Numbered from the stretch's first letter, positions 21,001 through 24,132 are shown. The stretch: 64,000 bases of DNA from Sinomonas notoginsengisoli (GCF_021554725.1 NZ_JAIZDP010000002.1:62001-126000); one strand, 5' to 3'. Notes: generated by a model not told the origin, from the sequence alone. A program made the numbers and translations.

Positions 21001-22104
21001 CGAGATGCTCGAGACGGTCGACAGCTGCCGGGTCTGGCTCCCGAACGTGACCGTCCCATCCGCGTGGAACGCGAGGGTCGCGGTCGTGGCGCTCATCTGG
21101 AGCGTCCAGGGGGCGGGCCCACTGGCGGTCGCACCGGAGGCCGACTGGGGGGCCGTCAGGGAGGTGGTACCCGACGGCGTGGTTCCTGAGGTGGGCGTGG
21201 GCGGGGCTGCCGTCGTGGGCGGAGCAGACACGGACGACGGCGAGCTGGTCGCCGCCGCGTTCGTGCTCGCCGTCATGGTGCTCGCCGTCGTGGTGCTCGC
21301 GGGCGTGGTGCCAGCCGGCACCGCGGACGCAACTGGCGCCGGCTCAGGCGCTGAGGCCGGTGCCGGAGCAGGTGCCGCAGCCGGAACAGGCGCGGGAGCG
21401 GGTGCTGGCGCCGGAACAGGCGCGGGAGCCGGTGCTGGCGCCGGAACAGGCGCGGGAGCCGGTGCTGGCGCCGGAATCGCCGCCGCAGCCGCCGCAGCCG
21501 GAGCCGCGGCAGCCGGAACAGGCGCGGGAACAGGCGCCGCAGCCGGAACCGGCGCCGCAGCCGGATCCGGGACGGTGAGCACCGTCGCCGTGCGCCGCTG
21601 GCCCGCGCTGAGGACTCGGCTCATGAGGTCGGAGCCGCCTTCGATGTCGCCGAGGCCGAGCACGTGGCCGAACTCGTGGGCGATCACCGTCTGGAGGTCC
21701 ATCCGGTTGGGTGCCACTCCGCCGACGCTCCAACCCCAGCCGGCCGCCGTGGGGCTCACCGTGATGACGGTGCCGTTAGTGACCGCGAGGGTCGTTCCGC
21801 CGAGGGGCGCGATCGCGAAGGTCGCAGCGCTGACGTCGTGACCAGCCCAGAGGCTGGCGGCGGCGCCGGAGACGGCGCGGATGTCGGCGAGTGTGATCGC
21901 GGTGGTGACCGGTGTTGCGGGGAGGGAAGCCGCGTCCTGGTGGTTGGCAACCTGCGCGGGGCTCACAGCCCACGTTCCTGCCCTCGGATTCGGGTCCGCG
22001 AGGGTTGCTGCGCCTGCGGGAGTCGCGATGGCAAGAGCCATGGCAAAGGCGGCCACCACGGCTACGAGCCGCTTCAGCCCCTTCCACAGCACAGACCGTC
22101 GCAT
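1..22104 (-). CDS. Giant secreted repeat protein, at least 7,368 residues, C-terminus outside window
   Basis: The frame opens at an ATG (22104-22102) directly preceded by an in-frame stop (22113-22111), with GGTGA six bases before the start. Reading every reverse-strand codon down to base 1 gave no stop, so the product has at least 7,368 residues and is incomplete. Order: signal peptide with a hydrophobic core and AGA-type cleavage site (about 1-33); metallopeptidase-like domain with HEFGHVLGLGD at 143-153; Pro/Ala linker (about 175-265); then a very long region rich in Ala, Gly, Thr, Ser and Val. That region is built from short units like 'gvGASvALNli...TtAsigaGatltagg..vsAt', which look like a beta-helix or beta-solenoid, plus longer modules listed separately. 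Codon use is uniformly high-GC and repeat phase is kept, so it is an intact gene. Likely role is a cell-surface or matrix adhesin; that is inference. No homologue can be named from sequence alone. Confidence 0.93.
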   Translation of the reverse strand, partial: MRRSVLWKGLKRLVAVVAAFAMALAIATPAGAATLADPNPRAGTWAVSPAQVANHQDAASLPATPVTTAITLADIRAVSGAAASLWAGHDVSAATFAIAPLGGTTLAVTNGTVITVSPTAAGWGWSVGGVAPNRMDLQTVIAHEFGHVLGLGDIEGGSDLMSRVLSAGQRRTATVLTVPDPAAAPVPAAAPVPAPVPAAAAPAAAAAAAIPAPAPAPAPVPAPAPAPAPVPAPAPAPAPVPAAAPAPAPASAPEPAPVASAVPAGTTPASTTTASTMTASTNAAATSSPSSVSAPPTTAAPPTPTSGTTPSGTTSLTAPQSASGATASGPAPWTLQMSATTATLAFHADGTVTFGSQTRQLSTVSSISVMGTSGNDTLTVDRGMVNPHITISFDGGPGFDTLATAGTVVKFRSVAVNASTGTLFLDATTINYTNIEPITAGGTATDIVYTLGGGDDTATLTQSGATLTLASTNGSFESVAFAAPSGSLTIDGAGGWDSLTLSGAITLGPAGLTIHAEKVTLASGTVLTAGTVLLDASDSITGGPRNPISDPRSCASLATHCGDVEVTLQDSQVTSGGFTAQAASSVAPDATDALAYAINASSKALVSILGTTQIAASGDVVLSAASTVGPVTLIKDYGDAAIVASDAEVTIGGSAVVKAAGKTTVSSISKVDVGATPGAAGKSEGSADSSGASAKDAAVAIITVSTTAVSKVTNTAHLEVTGDLALTATNHAGLTGTGDARAATSGAGIAVVNLSQTTQAIIDSTAVTPTKAANITLTSNADGASAASAKASPGGSTANDKPTNDPSRANGQATTADGAIGLAGALAVSVFTALTQAVVQTANLVTGALKLLTTSQASSSAAGDGSTTASGAPGVGVGVGIDVANVTTEAYISGATIQATSVTIESDETRTGGSGFTSSATSGASGNSGGVTAAGSFALTLVNGKTLAEVRGAGNTLTGTPAVALKATGKHANSATANAAQNGGATGIGASIALGIIDSVVAARLVKDAVLAGAGGLTLAAAGSDATTTSATGGAKGGSNASLMGVVAITISNVQTVASILSGPALALAGALTGLATQAASATTTATGSTTAGAGASLAAGISLALTVADHAVDSSIARNTTAGGDVAMSADGSSATSTTSTASAAGAPGGTASSPSSTDSTGMTANQKADSQLAFASGKSTANGGSGASSLTTPAATDSSGNAITVAAALAFNIVTSSSTSQLAPATTISTPGKVAFFSANTTTAQATADGSASGGTGPTIGAAIAINKATIINEASTGAGATVTATGLTLTAANHADPSAPATPHPHSTAATATSGASGAGSNVGVAGSFALNIANLSTIAAVHAATATTTEPLGGINLGGPGNAAATAGSSSANGASASAAQSTGGSGGTFGMGASIGLNLVTDQVFAGVDELAVGTRGPPLTGINNFTIQATNSDTLTTAIDGGAGGANISLAPAIGITLANVSTTAGIGGADSTVVGTTALSGAVSATADQTTKATTTAKGAATAASGGTLALGFALALAVVDSASSAPLDRTLSAASASFTAHHTGATTTTGTASAAGAQGEGSDTSGKDVNGKADAALADAKGKSAANGGKPSATSSTPKTTVDKTSGGSGSISVAAAIAISVVGVSTTAQLASGATLTTAGGASFTADTNADAITEAKGDATSPSASGIAAAVAITKATVTTQALVPAGASVNAGALFLSATERTVGTDGVNTLSAKATSGASAGKDIGLAGSFALNLTNIVTQGEVLGTASLTANGSVTGATGDVSFTAGQSTENLAAAAATTAGSGGATGIGASIALNLINDDTAAGMAAGATLTGAHQLTGKADGTDKATTTSAGGAAAGTSGSLSLAASLALTISNVSTTASIDSGAATTLTAGATFSATQSATVADTASGAAEGGSTLALGISLALTIANHAVDSSLSRVLSAGGDVTFLATGTSQVSDTSTASAAGAEGQGGSGTDSSGKDVNGKADSASGTAAGLQNANSSKTTAAKASPKATTDKGGAGGGSGTISVAAAIAITMSTHAVTSRMAAGLTLATPGKASFAASANTDAKAVADGSATSSSGVGIGAAVAINLATVTVLAVVPVGARVDAGSLALAATERTVGTDSVNAFGAEAVSGATAGSSIGLAGSFALNLANVTVTAQLAGTAVLTATGDASFSAGSATENTAKATAAAKISGGTLGLGASVALNLINIAVVSGLAAGSTLTGGRAVTMTATNSDKATTTAEGGAAATGQTTASLAASLALTISDVSTTASILAGPALNLAGGITAHADQTASVTGTAKGAASGGSTLALGLSLALTVADHTVDSSLGRAATAGGDTAFLAEGTSQVSDSSTASAAGAEGQGGAGTDSSGKDVNGKADTSLGTAKGIQSANSGGKTTSSSSTPKATTDKGGSGGGSGTVSVAAAIAVTLSTHTVTSQPAAGQTLATTGKASFAAAANTDAKAMADGSATSSSGIGIGAAVAVNLVNATVAAGIPVGATVNAGSLALSATERTVPGVGGGTDSVNTFGAEATSGAAAGGSLGLAGSFALNLVNLTVSAQLAGTAVLPAAGDSAFTVGSATENTAKATAQTTGGTTAGLGASVALNLINDAMVSGLAAGSTLTGGRAVTAAGTNSDKATTTAEGGAAAPSGSSLALAGALALTISEVSTAASILAGPALNLAGGITAHADQTASVTGTAKGAATGGTVVLGLSLALTIADHAVDSSLYRNTTAGADVSFAADGTSQVSSSATASAAGVEGQSSTSTGSTDSSGKDVNGKAETALGTAKGLQSANSGGKTTSSSSTPSTKQDSGGSNVTVAAAVAINLVTSTATSILAPGVSLTVHGGTARFATTNNTDAPATADGSASNSTKVGIGAAVAINLVKVRNEASLGVGSQLSANGLTLSATMRVLGTGPTADTEHTVTATATAGAANTSGTLGLAGAFALNVVNLTTVATVHADPSTTLPAGVTGNVSLTGGAASMTAASNSNSTTKASAKQSGSGTVGIGASVGINLVNDTVYAGIDQVADPTRGPPLTGAGSLTVNATTTSAIDNEVDAGGKGGSVTVTPAVAVTIATLRTSASLGASTTALTSSGAVSATATQNAATTTTAKGDTTVGSSAGFGISLALAIVDDGVDSGTARSITAAGGSGAISFRALGTSANVTTAEAAAEGAEGQTTSASNSKDSSGTDVNQKADSKLGAAKQTQADNSNGQTTGTSSTPKAASNDNGGASVSVAAAVAINVVAVASRAWFANGVVISSGAVVTLRSTADADARAIGRGDSTADAKVGIGAGVAVNKADITNTALTGTATITGTGLVLSAGMSAGGAGDVLRVWSDADHAWKVIDAGRQLPGPSAGDLAAAKAKTSSNNAGIYKYDGATAKWVLQTDAGASIASGDTLPSAPSANQLFVLAAPKDSHPTGSVWQWNGTAWVFVTKDAYDDFDALPADSTSKDTLFQLTQQDGSNAPGIYKRSASHTWAAASTTVTDGDHLPDSPTDGQVFRLWEHEVTATAYAGVGKATSVGVAGALAINIVTEHTAALLQTGASATLTTVAVSITALANSYDLAKATSKAEVGSATGVGASVALTVLPDNTVRAGAQDGATLTGGTSLTVDAMGLRELPTTAEGGTSGGTAVTPVVALVVSVGDTVEARLGTPASGGPGYTTSAGTGAVVVHATHVNRIVTEGNADAAGKSTAVGIDVSVNAVVSWSTTATIARDVTAGSVDVLASSEMTSEAKSVASAKGSSDSETKSGDSKANEQANGSNPNTQSTKSATAGMPSSSGGTNGSNGATGANSQSGSQSGSSGGGTGVAAAIGVNWVMATTTGSIAAGVTVTATSGSVSVQGLMLAEATARGMGSAIDLQKDTGVGAAIGLNVQVLTTTATIGAGAHVTGQTGVTVNAGTPDAKHSTFVIWGISAGAGNNTAGVAASAAVQILLLTTTASVGTGAVLSAPAGGITVSAADAVIFSNIALSGGFSKGNGTAIGGAIAVNYFEISTKATVDSTALTPTSLDASGAISVTASATLAGQEPETPLKGKITLPSVTNVAAGGGASSGGAAVSGSFIIQIFSIDTQATLGAGTKVNQSIGLGGTGQSLTVKATGGLTLIDFAGALSLSKSSAAVGLTVIVDVFNINAVASIGNGALVTAGGTVTVDAESAETMTEVSVAGGVSLNSSSVTGAVVVVVLNQGGSSPKVAAAIGSNASVTGQSGVAVTASKTGTVNLAAGNIAVGGGSAGVGASAVVVVRDSTVEATVGTGTTVHAGGTGLVVVATQDANYLFLAVGGAGGNSAGVAGSVVVNVTSDTTKAHIDASATVTQGTSTAVYAKDTTKVLSLAGVLTVGGTAGVGVGVDVEVLTKDTEAWVGHGTTIAGSGNLIVDAVSSEKLTSISVGGGFAGTAAVNVNAAVPAITVTTKAYLDDGASASDGVTATMGGTVRVSADEALTLNVIAGNISAAGTAAVGAAVAVPVVSKETHAWIGNYANVSGAGAAGLDVASGSYTVTPHDPRFAQSDVAGAVIHVDSHGFSDGDQVQYDAGYGTPFSQLTQGGQYYVKVIDPNHFELFAGADLSGSPITLTGATGESHRLFKTSEANVTQDATPRFNPDNAVDLVGNRIKLPYALGTVSNNDAVVYSSGGGTPIGGLVDGGTYYYKDLGGGWFQLLDKPSDKGGSVITLSGGWTGKSHSIVRQGDAPAGDASAMGPRAISPGTTTGFRGVAVTATNSDSIGAFGIGLGFAGTAAVTIAGSVAVVTVHTSAHIGANAKVNCSATCASNVAGADPGQSVQVSAANQFYQLGIAATVAIGGTAGVSIPVAVRVVSLDTYAYIGTGTAANAQNTIAVTADGKDTVLSFAVGAGGGTVGVAGTVAVTILNVHTFACTGTPGGSDPFACTGNGATLSAGNNVLVSANDATKLLLITVALAGGYVGVGAAVGVATLDKQVRAYLGAGSVVDALAKGAPVAGIPNGTIGGSQSFSGVIVHAGSSENIFGLVPAIGGGFVGVAGGVQVTLLTTSTAASIGGYSQINTAAGASTAQGVSVTATDDFASLTIAGGAAGGFVGVSGGVDIGTANSSVLAHIDGPSTVKALSSVEVYALSTKQVSTFAVSLSIGAVGVAASVSVWSIGTTPVTTYQDSNGGNSRGPWDGTHSYAKGDVVSYGTTQYTATDNIAAGGSNPTIDTAHWRGPSNATSGDAGNSVTQAGSTAQGGGSNGYQSHTLDGTTTSGPAPTWSSAVSYTSGQLVSYNGSTYGATSNIASGGLDPAHNSAWRLNSGTESSTNARLAARLSAASARIAAAAPTTNLGTAALSTSPTGGTAATIDATVIAGGHVNVWAIDRLHVLGVAGAGAAGLGGLGVSVLVLNVNSATNAGIGGTATIQAGSGSGGGVSVKARMDDETVTGVGFVGAAGAIAIGAQVVVINDSSTQNAHIDSSTTAATLNGPVTGQGITQAGGGIEVAAYAKRSANSYAIGIGLGAVAVGVSAAVVNVTGGASATVGNIAVGAVGPVDHLNVSVVDNATNDLLAIAFQAGVAGGFAGDLAFVTLGGTATASSGAHGTLGAGGVSVTADGVHTAAARTLNVATGVLAVSVTVARVVNSRSTEALVGPTSAITFSTPAPFLAKATASNSAIATAPGGGAGGVQVTALLAFATVSGHTTAEADGFASNAATITVQAFADNTATASSTTIGVSVVGLSGGVATADIISDAKIEATIGAGASISGSGAALIEAGTRNAGNKAAATATLGNLGGIAALSVMAAAAHDNSAARVKVYGVVTTTSSAATPGAAAIGVHASGTNNATADIFVVTGSLGFAGNGSMAFSEVGGSSDVEVLGQAGGALNSSGLVEVTAISHNHAEASTVLGAGGFAALGVSVPTAKVDGGTDIRLDGTAITGSAASATAESHNFAEATTKAITMGAIAAQIASAKAEIGSNATTEAGIGSANVRAGAIALTATSFDTATAESGGASGAGLSVQVFTPEAQIHGSTRAYVAGGSAVVAGSLTAKAIATPKATGTAKMLGLALLSGTGATPVANVDGTTEAYVGAGSTVSLGTGVADLEATRNASATVTNVDIAIAAVSIAFIDLEATTAGTIAAHIDDGATLTAGNLTLSAGGTSTPTATNAPPAGSNITVGLASGAFIKTHATDVTVVKAYVGPEGAAADATHPAAVTVSGSGKAASITASLTSAPMAFTDMISVGLGFNLVIVTEITSSAPTVKAFLGGSAKVSASSGTVEFIASTNATAIADGRGIGIAGGFSAGATTATSDFRPTVQAFTVGGGELHGTGVTVSARVNVDSTGNPIRPSVTLAGDSTPSTVDPAFARVRLTGIAVGGAVTAASSTATSRPEVSTTIGTGTALSGPGWVQVTSVAFNAATAEARSLSAGIVAGVGLAQPTAEVGGHVKADFNGTATGVTTLTVGSTVNSASTVHGRAAAGGLGAGVTSGTYRATTDMGVSAGVGGSIAATGDVTIQAIEQNSTVADYSAVSFGGFGAVGVSTVSATDSSTVSSGVTGSVSSGGTLSLFAYHNFDGSNFLTDHLVDASGSALTAALGLAISSNNLFAKAASTTTATLAAGATLAAPGGVIAVRAVSGNFAHSKLENAGGAILNVSVDSNPDAEASGTTTASVLGNVRMFDGVNSTPGAATLTVMAKGNDTAVAGMDESGGGLLSVANSTSTSHGTPTVGVVLGGSTSVIRVSGNISAQSIGLADSDASTSSATGGAINIGSFSATATMSPTSTASVTGGASIKAAGSISVDASANPPLPPASDGTFDGVGGVSDAANTITFTANHSANTGDVVTYDAQGHPVVAGLTAGAQYSVIVTSPTSLELGAVFTGTNVDAANDVIDFGLRQHHLHEGDVVWYSAVPLGAGGVTSDVGGLTNNTRYRVHFLDAFRVKLQPIGLTAASVSVNAGSINGGTGVITASNSFHDGDFVTYYQPGPVATFSSGQVNVLWDGGQKKWVTATGNDANDVFFAVEDPSNPGNFLDMGFSTGTRVYYSPKSGSNIGIAAGYYYLIRVNGQEYKFADSLCHATGLKADCGTSTNQPQAALTLAPDTSPAGKAVVQQLWYAANAPIQGLTDGHGYYVVGCGGACSSSFSLSDTPGGAAKTYTIASGQTGGLHTFARDGIDLSAPTVPSGVSGLGSLVYTLVEDIAPASGAGTQRLHGIGDNIPFGATSGDLIVSASATGGGGGAISVSTAASLVQATSTLSATVGNGATLDGGSVTVTTHGIVSGKTVSSNDSGGLISVNSASADTHLYLGNTILVDTNAALSAAQGVTVSANSELHPTMIASSSSGGLFAGGGSGETILADYSTTVTVKGSVTAGTAATIESHTAVFAYGKGTADVGGLGVDGTTNLAIRVGRGDASWVPGSTAVATTQTTVGGSVTG
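905..1860 (-). other. Second cluster of 'GD.V.Y..gL..' modules in the giant protein
   Basis: Residues about 6749-7067 carry at least four units of the same style as at 8041-8640: TGDVVTYDAQG, EGDVVWYSA, DGDFVTYYQPG and a unit with YYSP. Each is followed by a 'gLt.g..Y.v' strand and an F-rich strand such as LELG, VKLQ or SFSLSD. Two Cys pairs are present near residues 7001-7012 and 7064-7068. After it the Ala/Ser repeats resume and run off the window. Confidence 0.5.
6327..6723 (-). other. Two chitin-binding-like (CBM5/12-type) modules in the giant protein
   Basis: Module 1 starts at Trp5132 (codon 6711-6709) and reads WDGTHSYAKGDVVSYGTTQY, followed by TAT, a Gly-rich turn, NP and a final W. 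Module 2 starts at Trp5218 (codon 6453-6451) with W..AVSYTSGQLVSYNGSTY, then AT, SGGLDP and W. The spacing of W, Y, G-x-x-V-x-Y, Y and final W matches the carbohydrate-binding module 5/12 pattern known from chitinases. This is the clearest functional hint in the repeat region: polysaccharide (chitin or similar) binding. Confidence 0.65.
8041..8640 (-). other. Tandem 'GD.V.Y..GGTPIGGL..G..YY' modules in the giant protein
   Basis: Residues about 4488-4688 hold two or three modules with the pattern: hydrophobic strand, GD or ND plus VxYdaG, GTPI/F.gL, dGg.YYvK, F.LF or FQLL, ItLtg, and SHrl or SHsi. Related modules appear again at about 905-1860. They resemble modules interspersed in other giant bacterial surface proteins. 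They interrupt the solenoid-like repeats and could be side domains. Confidence 0.55.
11581..12165 (-). other. Aromatic-rich insert with tandem 'GIYKYDG..W' units in the giant protein
   Basis: Residues about 3313-3508 break the Ala/Gly pattern. They contain repeated units of about 45 residues with LP..P....LF.L, then (P/A)GIYK.., then a Trp (WKV, WVLQ, WVFV, WAAA). Similar 'IYkydg..W' units occur in phage tail-fibre-like and other surface proteins, where they form small beta modules. A binding or receptor-contact role is plausible. The exact family was not recognised. Confidence 0.5.
12400..19650 (-). repeat. Six long repeats of about 400 codons in the giant protein
   Basis: A motif reading DSSGKDVNGKAD or close to it recurs with its first Asp codon ending at 18627, 17394, 16197, 15015, 13812 and 12564. 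Spacings are 411, 399, 394, 401 and 416 codons, all exact multiples of three. Between anchors the same sub-blocks follow in the same order: a Ser/Thr/Gly linker, 'SVAAAIA..', 'GKasFaA..nTdA', 'GiGAAVAiN', 'ATERTVGTD', 'GLAGSFALNL', 'GSTLTGGRAVT', 'LALTISdVSTtASI' and 'DHaVDSSL'. The copies around 14000-16400 are nearly identical at the DNA level, which points to recent duplication or ongoing homogenisation. Confidence 0.85.
21300..21575 (-). other. Proline/alanine-rich linker of the giant protein
   Basis: In the minus-strand frame this stretch reads as runs of PAP, PVPAP and AAAAP units between the peptidase-like domain and the Thr/Ser-rich segment before the repeats. Such Pro/Ala tracts usually act as extended wall-spanning spacers. 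It contains the exact 30-bp tandem repeat listed separately. Confidence 0.75.
21391..21480. repeat. 30-bp tandem repeat, three copies, in the Pro/Ala linker
   Basis: Three head-to-tail 30-base units (21391-21420, 21421-21450, 21451-21480). Units one and two differ at one base; the third diverges in its last four bases. A partial unit precedes them. The unit is a multiple of three, so copy changes lengthen or shorten the linker by ten residues without breaking the frame. Confidence 0.9.
21580..22104 (-). other. Signal peptide and metallopeptidase-like domain of the giant protein
   Basis: Residues 1-33 form a Sec signal peptide: positively charged start with RR and KR, then a hydrophobic stretch ending in ATPAGAA. 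Residues 35-172 resemble the small metzincin/snapalysin-type zinc peptidases that open some giant bacterial surface proteins. HEFGHVLGLGD (143-153) supplies His143, Glu144 and His147. The third zinc ligand would be Asp153 rather than His, as in snapalysins. DLMSR at 159-163 is in the place of the Met-turn. The domain may be an active protease, or a calcium or anchoring module that has lost activity. Confidence 0.7.
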
Positions 22105-22305
22105 CAGGCGTCACCGATTGCCGGGACGGTGCGCAGCACCGTCGACCACAAAGCACATGTAGCTGTGTGTCGGCGACCAGTGGTGAGACGTCCACCGGTG
22201 CTTCGACGACTGGCCGCGGCGAATGCCTGCCGGCCCGCGAAGACCTCCCGCCTAGCGCCCCGTGTGGGGCGCCCCCGTCGGCGGGTGGAGCGGCGAACCG
22301 CTCCG
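22105..22305 (-). promoter_or_regulatory. Long leader with four hairpins before the giant gene
   Basis: Predicted transcript leader. Reading in the minus direction it contains a 7-bp stem with a UUCG tetraloop at the very 5' end (22304-22287), a nested hairpin closed by CCCGCC/GGCGGG (22285-22247), an 8-bp stem (22199-22176, one G-U pair), and an 8-bp stem GACGGTGC/GCACCGTC (22143-22125) ending about 20 bases before the start codon. I do not recognise a known riboswitch class. The structures could stabilise the mRNA or control translation; function is unknown. Confidence 0.45.
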
Positions 22306-22311
22306 AAATAG

Positions 22312-22341
22312 AAGGTAGGTCAGCATCTGAGTCCGAGTCAA
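22312..22341 (-). promoter_or_regulatory. Sigma-A-type promoter of the giant gene
   Basis: On the minus strand TTGACT (22341-22336) is followed after 18 bases by TACCTT (22317-22312). This fits a vegetative actinobacterial promoter and would start transcription near 22305, giving a leader of about 200 bases before the ATG at 22104. It is the best hexamer pair in the gap behind the SDR gene. Confidence 0.6.
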
Positions 22342-22470
22342 CCCCCTAAACTGACGTCTTCGGTTGCACCTTCACTTCCGTGGAGCGTGTGACAGTTTTG
22401 GCAAAGTCTTTCCACAGATTTCAGATGCTTCGCGGTCACCCGCCGCGCACGGGCGGAGAGTTGCCCGCCG

Positions 22471-23229
22471 TCAGCGCCTGGGGTGTCTTGCGGGGCCCGC
22501 CATCAGCCGAGCAGGCAGGACCCTAGAGGCCACGGCCACTGTTTTATACAGCATCGACGGGACGGACACCGCCTTGCCGGCGAGGTTGTCCCGCAGGCCT
22601 TCGCGGACCACGCGGTCGGCCTGCAGCCAGGCCCAACCGGGGATCCACCGCGTCTCCATGCCCATCCTCGCGTGGAACTCCGTGCGGGTCATTCCCGGGC
22701 ACAGCGCCGTGACCAGCACACCAGAGCGCTTGTAGTGGCCATTGGCCCACCGGCTGAAGGAGAGCAGCCATGCCTTGGCGGCAGAGTACGTCCCCCGGGG
22801 CAGATACGCGGCGATGCTCGCGACGTTGACGATCCGCCCCTCTCCTCGAGCGAGCATGCCTGGCAGAACGGCGCGTGTGGTGGTCAATGCCGCCTCGACA
22901 TGCAACCGGAGGTGGGCGACCTCCTCCTCGATCGGAGTGTGGTGGAAATCGTGCAGGAGCCCGAGCCCGGCATTGTTCACAAGGATTCCCACCGGGCGCG
23001 ACGGATCAGCCAGGCGAGTGCCGACGAGCCCGAGGCCCAGGGGGTCCGTGAGATCGGCGGTGAGCACCTCGACGTCGATGCCGTACGCGCCTCGGAGCTC
23101 TGCAGCGAGCGCGTCCAGCCGGTCCTGGCTGCGGGCCACGAGGACCAGTCCGTGCCCTTGGGCCGCGAGCTGCCGCGCGAATTCGGCCCCCAGACCGCTG
23201 CTGGCCCCGGTGATGAGCGCCGTCGTCAT
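22471..23229 (-). CDS. Short-chain dehydrogenase/reductase (SDR)
   Basis: Classical SDR of 252 residues. TGASSGLG near the N-terminus is the dinucleotide-binding motif, NNAG follows the fourth strand, and catalytic Ser and YSAAK (Tyr/Lys) are in the expected places. It probably oxidises or reduces an alcohol/ketone substrate with NAD(P); the substrate is not evident. I chose the ATG at 23229 rather than an upstream in-frame ATG because TAGGCT lies seven bases before it, which fits leaderless expression. The C-terminus has a hydrophobic, basic tail (about the last 30 residues), seen in membrane-leaning SDRs. It lies upstream of the giant gene on the same strand, but a 366-base gap with its own promoter separates them. 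Confidence 0.88.
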   Translation of the reverse strand: MTTALITGASSGLGAEFARQLAAQGHGLVLVARSQDRLDALAAELRGAYGIDVEVLTADLTDPLGLGLVGTRLADPSRPVGILVNNAGLGLLHDFHHTPIEEEVAHLRLHVEAALTTTRAVLPGMLARGEGRIVNVASIAAYLPRGTYSAAKAWLLSFSRWANGHYKRSGVLVTALCPGMTRTEFHARMGMETRWIPGWAWLQADRVVREGLRDNLAGKAVSVPSMLYKTVAVASRVLPARLMAGPARHPRR

Positions 23230-23521
23230 GCGCTCTAGCCTACCGACCGGCCGCTTTGTCCCGGGAGCCATCGGGGCGGCTCCCAACACGATGGACCATT
23301 TCTCGCCAGACGCCTACCCTTGTTATGGACGTCACCGGCTCTCGACCCAGTGCCGGCGTCCACGAGAAGTGCCACGGCGTGCCACGCGGGCGCCGTGACC
23401 TGATGGCATTCGCTGGCATGGGTGGAGCCGGTGGGAGCCAGCGAGCCAGCCCTGCTGGCCCGTTCACACCCTGCGATTGATCCTGGGGCTCGGGCTCAGG
23501 GAGCTTCAGAAAGCCACAACC

Positions 23522-24037
23522 ATGCAGCGCAACCTCAAGCGAGTCGTCATGATCCTCGCTTCTTCACTCCTGCTGTTCTTCGGATTCGCCGCCTCGGCGC
23601 AGGCGACGACGGACTTCAGCAATGCTCCCTCGGGAGCGCATTACGCCAGCGGCAGCTCCGAGCCCGTGTGTAGTTGGAGCGGAGCGACCGCCACGTGCAG
23701 CTCGACCGTCATTGGCGGCATCGGACACACGAACGCGACCGTCAACCTGACTGTCACCACAACGTTCACCGGCTACTGCTACAACCCGGGCAACCCGAGC
23801 AAACCGGTCACTCCGTTCACCAAGTCGGTGTCGCAGCCCACCGTTTCGGACAAGGCCACCAGCAGGAACGGCCAGATCGCCATCCCGCAGGTGTCCGCCA
23901 CGGGGCTGACCGCTGCCGACTTCGCGTACAAGTGCCCCAACCGGAACTGGACGCCGGTCGTCAATGGACCGACGTACAGCTACGCGTACGCGGTGACATT
24001 TGCAGGCTTCTCGCAGCCCGTGATCTCACAGCCGTAA
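23522..24037 (+). CDS. Small exported protein of unknown function
   Basis: A 171-residue protein with a clear signal peptide (MQRNLKRVV, hydrophobic core, cleavage after ASAQA). The mature part has about 140 residues, four Cys and many Thr, Ser and Val, suggesting a small disulfide-stabilised beta domain. The start at 23522 is preferred over an upstream in-frame start because it places the charged n-region directly before the hydrophobic core, with AGAAAG upstream as a ribosome site. No family was recognised. A strong hairpin at 24057-24101 follows the stop codon. Confidence 0.7.
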   Translation: MQRNLKRVVMILASSLLLFFGFAASAQATTDFSNAPSGAHYASGSSEPVCSWSGATATCSSTVIGGIGHTNATVNLTVTTTFTGYCYNPGNPSKPVTPFTKSVSQPTVSDKATSRNGQIAIPQVSATGLTAADFAYKCPNRNWTPVVNGPTYSYAYAVTFAGFSQPVISQP

Positions 24038-24056
24038 CCCTTCCTGATCCCCGATT

Positions 24057-24101
24057 CGAAGGCGCCGGGGGCGTGACCAGTGCACGCGTCGGGCGCCTTC
24101 G
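24057..24101 (+). terminator. Hairpin terminator between convergent genes
   Basis: Perfect 10-bp arms CGAAGGCGCC (24057-24066) and GGCGCCTTCG (24092-24101), in the gap between the exported protein and the methyltransferase gene that converges on it. No long T run; typical of high-GC actinobacterial terminators and probably bidirectional. Confidence 0.65.
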
Positions 24102-24132
24102 TGCTGCCTGAATACGTCCCCGCCGTGGCCGG

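Noticed and set aside
21300-21575. Collagen-like or silk-like gene on the plus strand
   Set aside because: The Pro/Ala pattern belongs to the minus-strand linker; the plus-strand GA-rich reading (GAGAGTGAG) is its complement.
22105-22305. Cyclic di-AMP or cyclic di-GMP riboswitch before the giant gene
   Set aside because: The hairpins do not show the conserved core sequences of either class that I can recognise, despite disA being in the window.
23324-23480. Possible 51-residue plus-strand gene between the SDR and the exported protein
   Set aside because: No ribosome site, no hydrophobic or conserved pattern, and Gly/Arg-rich composition typical of chance frames.
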